This document shows, in pieces, positions 1 to 10,570 of a stretch of DNA of 64,000 nt. The stretch covers positions 930,001 to 994,000 of the forward strand of contig JAEQBH010000033.1 in NCBI GenBank assembly GCA_016808115.1, in the 5' to 3' direction. The first letter of the stretch is position 1; each line of letters begins with the position of its first letter. The position numbers and the translations under genes were made by a program. The stretch comes from Tetrastigma voinierianum. Its lineage: Eukaryota; Streptophyta; Magnoliopsida; Vitales; Vitaceae. The notes below the pieces were generated by a model. The model was not told the origin of the DNA. It saw only the letters and a list, made by a program, of their open reading frames with translations, and ran no database searches.

Positions 1-411
1 CGCCTCCATTTGCTTTTAATGAAAGCGGGCTTGCACTTTATTGTCTCATGACGTTGCAGCGTCGCGATGTGTGGGGGCTCAATCGCGGCGTTGAGACGTC
101 GGCGGTGCAGCTGTTAACTTGCGATGGATTGACATTTAGCGTCGAGCGTTGGGCGTCAAGCGATGAGGCGTCGTGACGTTGAGATATCGACGTGGGGGCG
201 TCGTGGCGTTGGAGCGTCATGGCGTTCGACCTCTTCATGCATAGCCTCCTTATGCTCCAAAATTGCTTCAATAATTTTGCCTTTTGGCTCCGATGTACGC
301 AGCGTCCACACGACCACCAGTCAAATTAGCCACAAACTAACGAAATTAACTATAAAATGGCGTGGAAATGAAAAACACGTGGTATCAATGTAGTGTTTTA
401 GGCACTCATCA
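1..411 (-). repeat. 3' LTR of Athila copy A (partial)
   Basis: The LTR begins on the minus strand at 411 with TGATGAGTGCC and runs off the left edge. The stretch from position 1 matches 10218-10570 in the 5' LTR: both carry CGCCTCCATTTGCTTTTAAT and then a CG-rich block of GCGTCG/GACGTT words. The copy here is about 50 bp longer over the shared part because of small indels. Confidence 0.85.
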
Positions 412-421
412 CACCCCCCCG
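412..421 (-). other. Polypurine tract of Athila copy A
   Basis: On the minus strand a run of seven to eight G followed by TG lies directly before the LTR start TGATGAG. This is the expected position of the plus-strand primer for reverse transcription. Confidence 0.7.
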
Positions 422-1640
422 AACTTAGTTTCTTGTCCCCTGGCGGCAGCTCATTTAACATATCATGTACTAAAAGTCTAACACGAGGGTAGTGATGCAT
501 GCTGAAAAGTAGGATCAAATTAGGACCGTACACTATAGCATTTTTGTTTGGAGCTCTGGGGATTTTGGGGTGTTTGATTTTCAGAAGAACTGGTTGGCTT
601 TGGTAGTGACTAGTGCCTCAGATTCACGCTGATGTTGATGACATACCCAGGGACCTATGTGCGTCGAATGAATGACCTCTATAGTGTATGCTGGTTAAAG
701 ACACCCCAAACTTAAGCTCAACTCACCTATTTAGAATAATCTAACTAAGAAAGGATAGGCAGCACCCTTTTATTCATACGAAATGCACAAAATTTCTTTA
801 AATACACAAATGAAGGCCCCAGGTGCGGAAGTTTTGGGTGTTCTGTAGGATCCAGTGATGACTCCCCACCGGTTAGTTAGGGCACGAGCATTAAATTCCA
901 TGACTTCACCGGTACTCAACCAAACTCAAAGGCCCTAGGTTGCGGGGAATGATCCATCTTCGTCGCCTGGCGAGGCGTTGAGTCAATGACTCCCGGCCCG
1001 GTTGGCTTAGGGCATTAGGCTTTGAAGGCCTTGAATTTGTGCGGGATTAAGATTGGTTATCCACTTATTCTAATTCACAAGTCTATAATTTTGACTTTTT
1101 TTTTTTCTTCTTTTCACTTTTCTATTGTTTTTCATTTTCTCTTTTGAACAGTTCAGAGTGGCAATCCCTCTTGATTGGTGTCCATCCACTTAGATGGTTA
1201 GAACTCCCAATTTTGTGAGCCTTAATGGTAGGTTCGGCACCTATCGCCTGCGAAGGTCATTCTAGTGTGTGTGATAGGGTCATTAAATTAGTTCTTGACT
1301 ACCGGAATTGGTTCACTAAGCCTCCCACCTATTGACCTAGTCAGAGCATGAACATCATAGTAAATCAGTTCTCAAGTCTTCGATGACTGAATTCGGTCCA
1401 GCGATCTTCGAGCTCTCAACATGGCACACATAGAGGACTATACACATGGAAACTACTCATTATAAGAATGACCTAACACACATTCAAACTAAATGCAAAC
1501 TAAAAATAACACATGACTCATTAAATTAAATTGAAAAGTAAGTGAAACTAAATAGACACCTGACTAGCATGTGGCAGGAATAAATACCACACAAATACGA
1601 AGTAAAAACACAACTAAACAAATCTAACCAAAGAGCTCGA
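422..1640 (-). other. Non-coding 3' region of Athila copy A
   Basis: There is no convincing ORF. It aligns by eye with 54257-55300 (copy F) and with 14760-15174 plus 19217-20207 (copy B). Shared landmarks are a poly-T/poly-A tract, several GGCTTAGGGCATTAGGC-like words and a degenerate version of the hairpin that precedes the polypurine tract. Athila elements carry long untranslated 3' regions, so this is ordinary for the family. Confidence 0.7.
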
Positions 1641-1873
1641 TCACCACCCACACAGGCAAGTACCGGTGTCCCCAGCGGCAATAAGCAGATAGTAGAGAGG
1701 TGAAAGAACTCCCACAGTGATCAACTCTTGGTGGTGGTGCGGTTGGTGATAGGTGAGAAGTACGTGATCTGGGCTGGGGCTAACTCTTGAAGAATGGTGG
1801 CTGATTAGCCCAGCGTGCGCCTCATCAGCCACGGGAGGCCTCCATATCTAATGGCGGGGACTCGGTGCTCAGG

Positions 1874-2840
1874 TCAAATCAGGGTATCAGCGGCTCGTAA
1901 GTGAGAGCACCGGAGTCCTCGAGGGTCGTCGCTTGAAGAATTTGGAGAAGTGCCTCGTGGATGGCGGGGTGGTGGTGGTGGGAGGTGGATGGGACCCGGA
2001 CTGGCCAATGTCCTCTGGGGATCCCCGGGAGTCAAGCGACGATAGTCGCTGGCTCGTCCTCGGCCCGGGCTCGGCGGAATGCGTGCCCCCTGGTATCGTG
2101 GGACCTTGGTTTTTGTCCCTCTTCGAGAGATATGGCTTTTGTGGGTGCCAGCCACGCCTCCATTGTCGTCGAGAGGGCACCCCGACTCGTTGCATAAGCA
2201 AAGATGAGAAAGAGGTGCCCCAGATTTATTTAAATACGGTTATGGAGGATAGCATCCTCGATAACACACTTGACATCAAAGAATTTATCTGGATGATGGC
2301 ATAGTTGAAGCGGGCAAGCTTAGTTTGTCACTTCACACATGGTCGTCTTCATGGGGCGGGCGTAGCGTGGTAAGTGATACCATATAAGGAATAAAGGCTA
2401 AATGTTTGGCCTTGAAATGGGCTGCATGGCCCTCGTTGTGGTACCGCTCACTTTAGACCATTAGTGGGACCTGGAATGGTCAAGGAGTAGTACGAGGGTG
2501 CTCGTAAAGCGGTCGAGCGGCTCGGAGGACATGATCCCCCAGACTATAATAGCTATTGATCGACTGCTTGAAGTGGGCCAATCTCCCCTGGCACTTTCTT
2601 GGGACGTGGGAGCGGGTCAGCGTAAATTCTGGCCACGCTCATCGCAGTTGGATGGGTGGTTTGTATATTCGCGTCCATAGCTGTATAGTTTTAGGAAGTC
2701 GATCACAGGATGGTGGAAACCCTTCTCATGATAAGCGATCGGTTCTTGCCGTGGTGCGAACCGATCGGCTATCATTGACGAACCGCGAGACATCATAATT
2801 TGGGGTCGGGTCCTCATTCGTAGGCCAGCAGTAAGCAATT
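1874..2840 (-). pseudogene. Env-position ORF remnant with plant transposon protein domain, Athila copy A
   Basis: It lies downstream of integrase, where Athila elements carry an extra ORF. Around 2640-2535 the minus strand reads a degraded EFTLTRSHVPRK... followed by SINSYYSLGD. Around 2200-2110 it reads MQRVGVPSR. The same two blocks, in the same order, are better preserved in copy F at 55877-56545 (AEFYANLASHV, SINRYYNLD, LCKQVGVPLEDNE). I recognise this as the 'putative plant transposon protein' domain (PF20167 as I remember it) of Athila-type elements. Frameshifts and stops interrupt it. Function is unknown, and no signal peptide or membrane segment is visible here. Confidence 0.55.
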
Positions 2841-3983
2841 TCGCACTTTTGGAACATTAGAGGTAGAGCGGTGAACACAAGTAGTGAATTGACTCACCCG
2901 ACTGAGCCTAGACCACTCTGAGCACCTAGTGCACTAGGAAAACAAACTAACTAAAATTATTGCTATTGACTCGAAATAGGACTCAACACCCAAAATAAAC
3001 CCTAATATGACTCAGATGTGGACTAAAAGGACTCCTAGACCGTCCGTGGTTCACTAACCCAGTTTGAGAGTTAAGTGAATGTAGGGTGAATGTGGTGAGT
3101 GACCGGTGGACCGGTGGGTGATGGTGACGGTGGTGTGCGAGAGAAAGTGGGGAGGGCATCTCCACGAGCCTCAGGCCGGTGTGATAAGGGAGCTCCGTGA
3201 CGGTGTGGTGGTGGGAAGGAGGGGCTAGGGTTCTGCGGTCGTTGCTAAGGGTGAGAAGAGCAAAAATGGGTAGTGTTTGGTCTTAAAACAGGGCAACGTC
3301 ACGACGTTCGGGGCAACGTCGCGACGTTCGGGGCAACGTCGCGACGTTAGAACAGCGTCTGCGGCGTTCTGAGAAGGATTATGCGGCGTCGTGACAGTTC
3401 AGTGTTGCGAAACAGCGTCGCGCGTTGGGTATCAGCGTCGCGGCGTGGCGGCTGCTGTGTCAGCGTAGCGGCGTCGAGTCTCACGTCGCGTTCGGAGGAG
3501 TTAAAATCAGCGTCGCGGCGTTTGGAAATCCACGTCGGCGTTCGGAGAAAGATGGTGTGTGACGTTGAAGCGTCGCAGCGTTGGGGCGATGACGGCTCTA
3601 ACTCTTGTCGAATTCTGAGAGGCTACAAAAATTTGCACATAAGTAGCCACGGTTTCACGAGACCCTCCTCTTGTAAATGTGACACTCTGGACTTGTAATG
3701 CTGCGCATACACGAGATCCACTCCCATTTGCGTTAAAGTCACAGTAAACAACCGGAAAACAGATTCTGGACAAAACCAGTAAACCAATATCAACGAAAAC
3801 AAACAATAAAAATGAAAAGAAAACTTGGGTTGCCTCCCAAAGCGCTATGTTAATGTCGTTAGCTCGGCGGCCACTGAATCGTGTGCTGGGGACTTGAGGC
3901 TCTTGGCTGTAATGTATTTACGTCGATGTGAGTCGGAGGAATGATCTGCTTATCCGCATGGAACTCGCCTCCAAAATACGGTT
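2841..3983 (-). other. Non-coding spacer between env-position ORF and integrase, copy A
   Basis: I see no supported gene. The right half (about 3290-3600) is unusually rich in CG-containing words such as GCGTCGCGGCG and contains the palindromic 20-bp repeats listed separately. The right end, near 3828-3870 (GGGTTGCCTCCCAAAGCGCT), is a conserved post-integrase block that recurs at 57782-57830 in copy F. Confidence 0.6.
3295..3348. repeat. Three tandem 20-bp units with palindrome AACGTCGCGACGTT
   Basis: The 14-base palindrome AACGTCGCGACGTT, or its one-base variant AACGTCACGACGTT, occurs at 3295, 3315 and 3335, separated by CGGGGC. Looser versions are scattered through 3350-3600, through the Athila LTRs, and through 57180-57560 in copy F. 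Confidence 0.85.
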
Positions 3984-5198
3984 TCAACCATTGGGTGGTG
4001 ACTGTGAACGTGCCTTTCTCAGGATGTGTGACCTCTGCTCCACCATGTGAAAAGACTTTAGTAGCGCGAAAGGCAGGACCATACGGGCTTGATTTCCGGG
4101 AAGAGTTTGGCAGGAATTAAGCAGTAGAACTTGTTGTCTACTTGTGAACTCCTTCCACAGTGATGTGTTTATCATGCGGGCTTTTGTCTTTTCCTTGTAA
4201 ATCACGGGCATTCTCATAGCTGATTCTGAATTCATCCTAGTTCCAGCTGGGGGCTGAGTCGCTTCTCACCGGCTAATGCCTTTGTCCATATTCAAGCTGG
4301 CAAGGTTGCCTAGTAGGTCAGATGTAATTCCAGCTGGAAGTGGCATGCTTTGCCATGCAGTCTGACGACATACCCAAGGTTTAAGCGTTGTGCTGATATG
4401 CGAGTGCATCTTCGATCTTTTTAGACAATCCTTCCAGGAAGCGTAGTATCTTCTCAAGAATAGACTTAATTTCTCGATTTGACACCTCTGCTTGCCCATT
4501 TGACTGCGGGTGATATGCAAGAGATGTGCGATGATGCACCCCATACTTTTGTAAAACCTTGTCAATCACCTTATTGCAGAAATGAGTACCATTATGATCG
4601 GTGCTAGGGGTTCCGAATCGTTAGAATGTAGGCTGCGAAATTGAGCCCACGACCTTGGCATCAGATGATGCGGTCGGAATTGCTTCAAGCCCACTTGAGA
4701 CACTTAGTCTACCGCCCGTTAGAATGTGCAGGTTATTGTAAGATGGAAATGGTCCCATAATCCAGCCCTATAGTCAAATGGCTCTACTTCCAGAATGGGG
4801 TGCATGGGCGATTCGTCCTTTCTAGAAATACCCCCCATTCGTTGACATTTGTCACATGTGGATACGAAGTGATGAGCATCTTTAAATAAGGTAGGCCAGT
4901 AGAAGCCTGACTGGAGAACTTTGGCTACTGTTCGTTGGCCACCAAAATGTCCACCACAGGGTAAAGTGTGGCAGTGGTTTAAAACACTGTTCATTTCATC
5001 CTCGGCGCATCTCGAATCACACAGTCGGTATGATATACATGAAGATTGGCTCCTCGATAAGTAGTGTTTCAAGTGGCGAAAAACCTCTTTTACGTTGATA
5101 GTTAAATTCGGAGGGATTACCTTGGCCGCAAATAAATTCACAATCACCTGGAAACCATGGAGCGCCATCTTGTCACCGATGGCCCAGAGTTTATACAT
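3984..5198 (-). pseudogene. Athila integrase remnant, copy A
   Basis: Three integrase modules are recognisable on the minus strand. 5198-4719 holds the zinc-binding HHCC module: a histidine pair in the HCHTLPCGGHFGG region, then CDKCQRMGG. 4569-4381 holds the end of the catalytic core with AYHPQSNGQAEVSNREIK, which contains the family's conserved YHPQ..GQ.E block with the catalytic Glu. 4235-3984 holds a degraded C-terminal module (IYKEKTKA, later LLLNSCQTLPGNQ). Integrase would insert the reverse-transcribed element into chromosomal DNA. The modules lie in different frames and the DD part of the core is damaged, so the gene is dead. Confidence 0.85.
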
Positions 5199-5209
5199 CG
5201 GAAATTAAA

Positions 5210-6990
5210 TCGTTCATTGAGCATCGTAAACGCATGATGTGAAAGATGATGCTGCTGGGTTCTGGATGCCTTTCTTGTCTTTAATCTCAACATCAAATTT
5301 TGCGACAAAAAGAACCCTGCCGGATTAATCGAGGTTTAGGCGTCTTTCTTAGTCATCAAATGTTAATGGTAGTGATCGGTGTGGACTACTGTATTTACCA
5401 ATCGGATAAGGCTGAATTTGTCGAGCCAAGACAATAGCGAAGTTCTTTCTCGTGGTCAGCGTATTCAGTGAGCATCATTCAAGTTCTGTTTGGCATAGTA
5501 GATTACTTGGAAAATTTTCTCGTTCTGCTTGACCTTTGCCCCGATCGATAAAATCGCTTGCGTCACACATAAGTTCGAAAGGAAAGGAGCCAATCTGGAG
5601 CCGTGATATTTTGAGATCAACTTATCCTTGACGAAATGCATGCAAACCTTGCGAATCAAACTCGAATGGGATCCTTGGACGGAAAGGTTAGACAACGGTT
5701 TTGCAATCACGGAAATCCTTTATGAAACGCACCGGCAAATCCAGTATAAAAACTTCTAATTCCTTTGCGATGAAATTGAGTAACTTTTCAATTGTGATGC
5801 CGCTCTGTAAACCTCTATCTATTAAAAATCCGATGTCGAGTACAATACCTCATGCCATAAAATGGCACTTTTCCCAATTGAGCACAAGATTGGTCTCCTC
5901 GCACCTTACTGATACGGATCTCGAGTTTTCGAGCGATTGTCGAAAGAATGAACCCGATAATGAAAAATCGTCCATGAAGATCTCGATTGTCTTCTCAACC
6001 ATGTCGGAGAAAATGGCCATCATACATCGTTGGAAAATGCCAGGCGCATTACACAGTCCAAAGGGCATCCGCCTGAATGCGAATGTCCCATACGGACCAA
6101 GTGAATGATCCTTCTCTGATCTTGAAGTTTATAGCAATTTGATTATAATGGAATATCCATCCAGCAATAGTATTCGCGACCCATTAATCGATCCGGCGTA
6201 AGTCTAAAAGCGGTAATGAAATGATCTTCCGAGTAAGCTTTGTTCGATTCCATTAATCAATACAATTTCTACCGATTCACGCACATTCACGAAGGCAGCA
6301 ATATATTTGTTCTCGAGTTCTTATAGTGTTGTTCCTCCTTTCTTTGGTACCACTTATTGGACTAACCCATGCCTTTGTCAGGAAATAGGATAAATTACCC
6401 CAATATCCGACCATTTCAATACCTCGGCGGACCCTCTTTCATTGTTGGATTCAACCTCGTGTGCTTCCACTTGAAGGTTTATGCCCATCTTCGAGCAAAA
6501 AATCGATGCATGCACATGGAAGGGCCAGATCCCTTTCAAATCGGCTAGAGAGACCACCAGCGCATTTTATGGTCTCTAAGGACCCTCAATAACTTCTCAC
6601 TCCTCTAATTCGGTCAAGGATGCGAGATGATCTTTGAGTAAAGTGCAGGCTACCCAGTATGCATACTTCAAATGGCTCATTAGGGGTTTTGTTCCATTTT
6701 GGGTGGTTGTTCCACGATGTGCTAGCGTTTAGCTCCTTCACCTAGGGCTAAGTGTTCCTCTATTGGGTCGAAAGAGTCCATCCATTTATATTCCTCTGCT
6801 TCCTTGCTCATGTTCTCATAATCATTCTCCACTAGGCTAGCCTCCAAAGTCGATGAGACCACTTTGGCTGAACCTTATAGCCTCTTATCTACCGCATTGA
6901 AGCAAGTATCACTCTCTGCTGGATGTCTCACTGCTTCAAACACGTTGAACTTGACTTCGTCGTCCTGCACTCTCAATTTTAGTTCTCCTC
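5210..6990 (-). pseudogene. Athila reverse transcriptase / RNase H remnant, copy A
   Basis: The RT starts near 6480, where a frameshifted RRLNP..MKE...LKW-type block is visible. It continues to 6068-5850 with MPFGLCNAPG and the catalytic FMDD (residues in IEIFMDDFSLSG). The RT-RNase H connection is at 5710-5465 (MIAKPLSNLSVQG, later KIFQVIYYA). A degraded EKEL block near 5440 marks RNase H. 6990-6480 is the protease-RT linker, with a readable KWMDSFDP-like stretch. Large antisense ORFs over this region, for example 5701-6108 plus, are shadows. Confidence 0.85.
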
Positions 6991-7000
6991 ACGAACGTAA

Positions 7001-7519
7001 TCATTTGCCACACTTGGTTACTAGAAATGGTCTACCAGTTATGGGTATTTCTTTATCTTCTTCCATACTCTTAGTCTGATGAAATCTGTTTGGGAAGATA
7101 AACTTATCAACCTTCATGAGGACATCTTCTATTACTCCTCTCGGATGTTTCAAAGATCTGTCGGCAAGCTGAAGTGTGACTGTAGTTGAACGAGCCTCAC
7201 CCAATCCCAACCGTTTAAAAATGGACAAGGGCATGAGGTTAATGCTGGCACCCAAATCACAAAGAGCTCTCTCGAAGATGGCATTTCCAATGGTGCATGG
7301 AATAGTGAAACTGCCTGGGTCCTTAAGCTTTTGTGGCAGCTTCCTCTGAAGTATGGCACTACATTCCTCAGTTAAGTTAACTGTTTCAAAATCAGCCAAT
7401 CTTCTCTTCTGAGACAGTATGTCTTTCATAAACTTCACATAACTGGGCATCTGCTCTAGGGCATCGGCAAATGGGATATTGATATGTAACTTTTTGAACT
7501 TGGTGAAATTTGCTTCCAT
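7001..7519 (-). pseudogene. Athila retroviral-type aspartic protease domain, copy A
   Basis: This is an uninterrupted 172-aa segment, the best preserved part of copy A. Residues 86-98 read LCDLGASINLMPL, the Athila version of the D(S/T)G active-site loop (Asp at residue 88). The following residues FKRLGLGEARSTTVTLQLAD form the expected flap region. In active elements this domain cleaves the Gag-Pol polyprotein. It ends at GRPFLVTKCGK, the usual junction to RT. It is in a different frame from the gag segments upstream, so it is a fragment of a broken polyprotein. Confidence 0.88.
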
Positions 7520-7530
7520 AGACAGTGGCC

Positions 7531-9270
7531 TTATCCAGTATGCTTCTTTAGATGTTGTGGGTAAGGAGCGAGTAGGGCGGCCTTTGCCGATGGTGTTCTC
7601 TGTGAAATTTGTTTCTCATTAGGCTGTTCCTTATCTGCCTCTTCATTCTGACTGGGCTGGATGACTTTCTCAATCTCTACTTCCTCTATAACTTGGGATT
7701 GCCCCTTGGTCTCCAATTCTTTACCACTTCTCAGCATAACTGCTTTGACATGTTCATTCCCGTCTCTTCTCGGGTTTATGGTGGTAGGAACCGGTTGCCT
7801 CTCTGTCGATAGTTTGCCATTTGACCCGATTTATTACCTCGAATTTCTCCAGTGTCTTTATCAGTTGTCCAATGGGTTGCATAACATTGCATATTCGCCT
7901 TGGTTTCATTCATGAAGGCAGAGTGTGAGGTTAGCATCTGGGCAAGGGCTTGTTCTAAATCCACCTTCTTCTCAGGAGGTGGTTCACTGACTCGGTTCGA
8001 TGGCATGTTATTATGATTATTTCTCCATCCATACCCTTGATTATTCATTTGATACAGTTCGATTATTACGCCACCCTTGGCTTTGATTCACGGTCGATAT
8101 TGTTTGCCCCCATCTTTATCCTTGTTCTTGTGGTGGTCTGATTGAACCTCGACACATCTTGGGCTTATCTCTTGTTGGTTTCTAAGCGCGTGCAGTAACT
8201 GTTGTGTCCTCCTGATTCCTGACTCCGGGTTGGTCGTATGGCATTTGTTGTACCTTCTTTGTCTAAGTCATTTTGCTTGGAGTGGTGTGCAACATGGTCC
8301 ACGGATTGTTGAGAACCTCATTATACATTGCCACCATGGCTTTCTTGGTGTAGTCTTCTCCTTAGGCCAGCTGATTTGTATTGGTTGTGGCATCTTCCAG
8401 AATCTCATAGGCCTTGGTCCATTGGTTTTCTTCATTGGTGCTCCTCCGGTAGAGGCTTCAATCCTTTATTCTAGTTGCGTTTCTCATACCATTATAAAAG
8501 TATGGACTTCATCCATCCCAGTTAGTCTGTGATCACGGGCACTTTCTCGATGGTTAAGTGAAATCGGCTCCCATGCCTCGCTAGGTTCTCCCCCTTTAGT
8601 TGCTTAAGTATTGATCTCTTGCCTGGTGTACAGTTTTAAATGGGAAGAACTTGGTCAGAAATTTTTGCACTAAATCATTCCATGAGGTAATGGAATCTGG
8701 TGGCTGACTTGTTAGCCAATGCTTGGCTCTATCACCTAGGGAGAGTGGGAATAATCTCAGCACACAGGTGCTTCTTCGATAACCCCATTGTCTTGATCGT
8801 ATCCTGAGACTTCAAGGAAGTTGGTCAGATGCATGTTGGGTTCTCATGAAATGACCCATGGAGCAAGATGTTTTAGACATCTGCCCAGTGAGACTTCGTC
8901 AGTTGTTTTCTTGAATCGGTGGTCTTCTTATGGTAATACGAACCACGGTGGGTGGTAAAGCAAACTCCTCTAATAACATGAAAGGATCATCTGGCTGTAT
9001 AAACGGTCGGGGTGCTTGATTCCTTCCATGATTACCATTTCGGCCTCTCCGGGGCTCGTTTTGCTCAATGCTAAGATCCTGCTCTTCATTGTCACCCATG
9101 TTTGCTAAATTTTTGATCTGTTCAGTTCTCTGTTCTCGGCGTATTCTGTGTAAAGTTCTTTCTGGCTCAGGATCAAATAGATGTTGGTCAACCTGATCTT
9201 GTCGGTGCATGTACTCACTTTGAAATCTAAGCTTGCAATCACACGAAACCATGAGACCCGATTCTGACAC
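7531..9270 (-). pseudogene. Athila gag remnant, copy A
   Basis: The start at 9270 (MSESGLM) lies about 70 bp after the primer-binding site. Readable blocks, in order, are an acidic/RRGRNG linker (9270-8899), the retrotransposon gag core near 8760-8650 (PLSLGDRAKHWLTS, then SWNDLVQKFLT), an Asn-rich block followed by EKKVDLEQALAQML and FMNETKANMQ (8048-7776), and a pre-protease segment starting MLRSGKELE (7737-7531). These match the domain order of Athila gag, which forms the capsid-like particle. Consecutive blocks are in different frames, and I do not see a CCHC zinc knuckle. Confidence 0.85.
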
Positions 9271-9338
9271 TTGTAAAAGCGAATAAAATAGAAATTCGAG
9301 AATATCTAATTGCTTTATTCTCTATATCTGATCTCAAC

Positions 9339-9356
9339 TATCGGCACGCGGCGCCA
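9339..9356 (-). other. Primer-binding site of Athila copy A (tRNA-Asp type)
   Basis: The minus strand reads TGGCGCCGCGTGCCGATA 16 nt after the LTR end at 9373. The first eight bases match the 3' end complement of plant tRNA-Asp used by Athila elements; the rest has diverged. Confidence 0.75.
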
Positions 9357-9372
9357 AAGCAACGGGCGAAAA

Positions 9373-10570
9373 TGTGGTGTGTAAAATATACGCCTATGCT
9401 GGGTGCACGCGTCGCCCCCGAGTAATATGGTGTACCTAAAAGGTGCGGATATCGATCCACGGGGACAGGAGAATTGAATACAAAGATGTGCTTTTTAGAT
9501 ATTATCTGAATAAACGTATTGTGAGAAAGAAATCAATTGTGTGAATTCCAACTAAACTATTGATCTTAATGAATTACTGTGTATTGAAGACTAGGGCTAT
9601 GTCTCCCCCTGCCACATTCGATGGATTATTTCTTAAAGATGAGTTTGTCGGTTTATTTATGATTTCTTAGCATTTGGGTGATCTTGTCTACGAGATACCC
9701 TCTCTCGAGGTGTATTCGCCTATCTCGCTAGTAGAGTTGGGTATATCTCTATCCCAATTCGGTACTCCGAAATGCTTAAATGTTCTAACCTTATTTGCCA
9801 CCTTCGGGCTCGGGAATTATCTCTTGTTCACGGACTCGACCCAGGCTTGCTCTACTCATATCCTAGGTATCCTCGCTCTCTGAATCTCGGATCTCTAGCA
9901 TGAACATCCTAATGTTGGCCAAACATTACCATGTAATTGATCTACAGATGTAAAGCAGATAATAATAAATCATAAATAACTGAATAATATAAATTAATCA
10001 ACTTTAATCCATCCAAATGTAGCCAGGGGTTCATAAGACCCTAGGTATATATCTGTACTAATAATGATCACGAAAACCGCAGTATGTGATATATAAAACA
10101 TAAAGTTCCATTGTCGAATCAAAGAAACAATGCAAAAGTCGGGCTCTTCTTCAAGGTCGTGTAGTTTGCTGCTCACCTTACGCACCTAATCCGTCGTTTC
10201 GATGCCTCTAAATCCGGCGCCTCCATTTGCTTTTAATCTTTGAGAAAGCGAAGAACTCACATTGGCGGCCAGCGGCGTTAGCATTGACTTGCACGGTAGT
10301 TGACCCAGCGTCGGCGGCGTTGGGGCGTCACGGCGATGGGGGCGTCGGCGTGGGAGACGTGGCGTTGGGGCGTCGCGATGTTCCGGACCTCTTCATGCAT
10401 AGCCTCCTTATGCTCCCGAAATTGCTTCAACAGCGCCTTTTTTGCTCGATGTACACTGCGTCTACGAGCCACCAATTCGGGAGTCTAGCCACAAAAACTA
10501 TAATTAACTATAAAATAAGCGTGCAAATGAAAAACCCGGCGGGTATAATGTGAGTGTTTTAGGCACTCAT
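9373..10570 (-). repeat. 5' LTR of Athila copy A
   Basis: On the minus strand it runs from ATGAGTGCCTAAAAC (10570) to TTTTACACACCACA (9373), about 1.2 kb. It matches the LTRs of copies B (20208-23453, net 1.15 kb) and F (53066-54256) in the CG-rich U3 block, the TATCGATCC block near 9450 and the terminal block. The first one or two bases at the 10570 end are fused to the inserted chromovirus LTR. Confidence 0.85.

Larger units (their letters stand above)
1..10570 (-). mobile_element. Athila-like Ty3/gypsy retrotransposon, copy A
   Basis: Read on the minus strand the order is 5' LTR (10570-9373), primer-binding site, gag, protease, RT, RNase H, integrase, an env-position ORF, a long non-coding tract, polypurine tract and the start of the 3' LTR (411-1, cut by the window edge). 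The protease motif DLGASINLMP, the RT motif FMDD and the tRNA-Asp-like primer site are typical of the Athila lineage. Every coding domain has frameshifts or stops, so it is inactive. Its right end at 10570 abuts an inserted LTR pair, beyond which Athila copy B continues in opposite orientation. I infer that A was inserted into B. Confidence 0.88.

Noticed and set aside
5701..6108. 135-aa plus-strand ORF
   Set aside because: It is the antisense shadow of the Athila RT domain, which is clearly coding on the minus strand.
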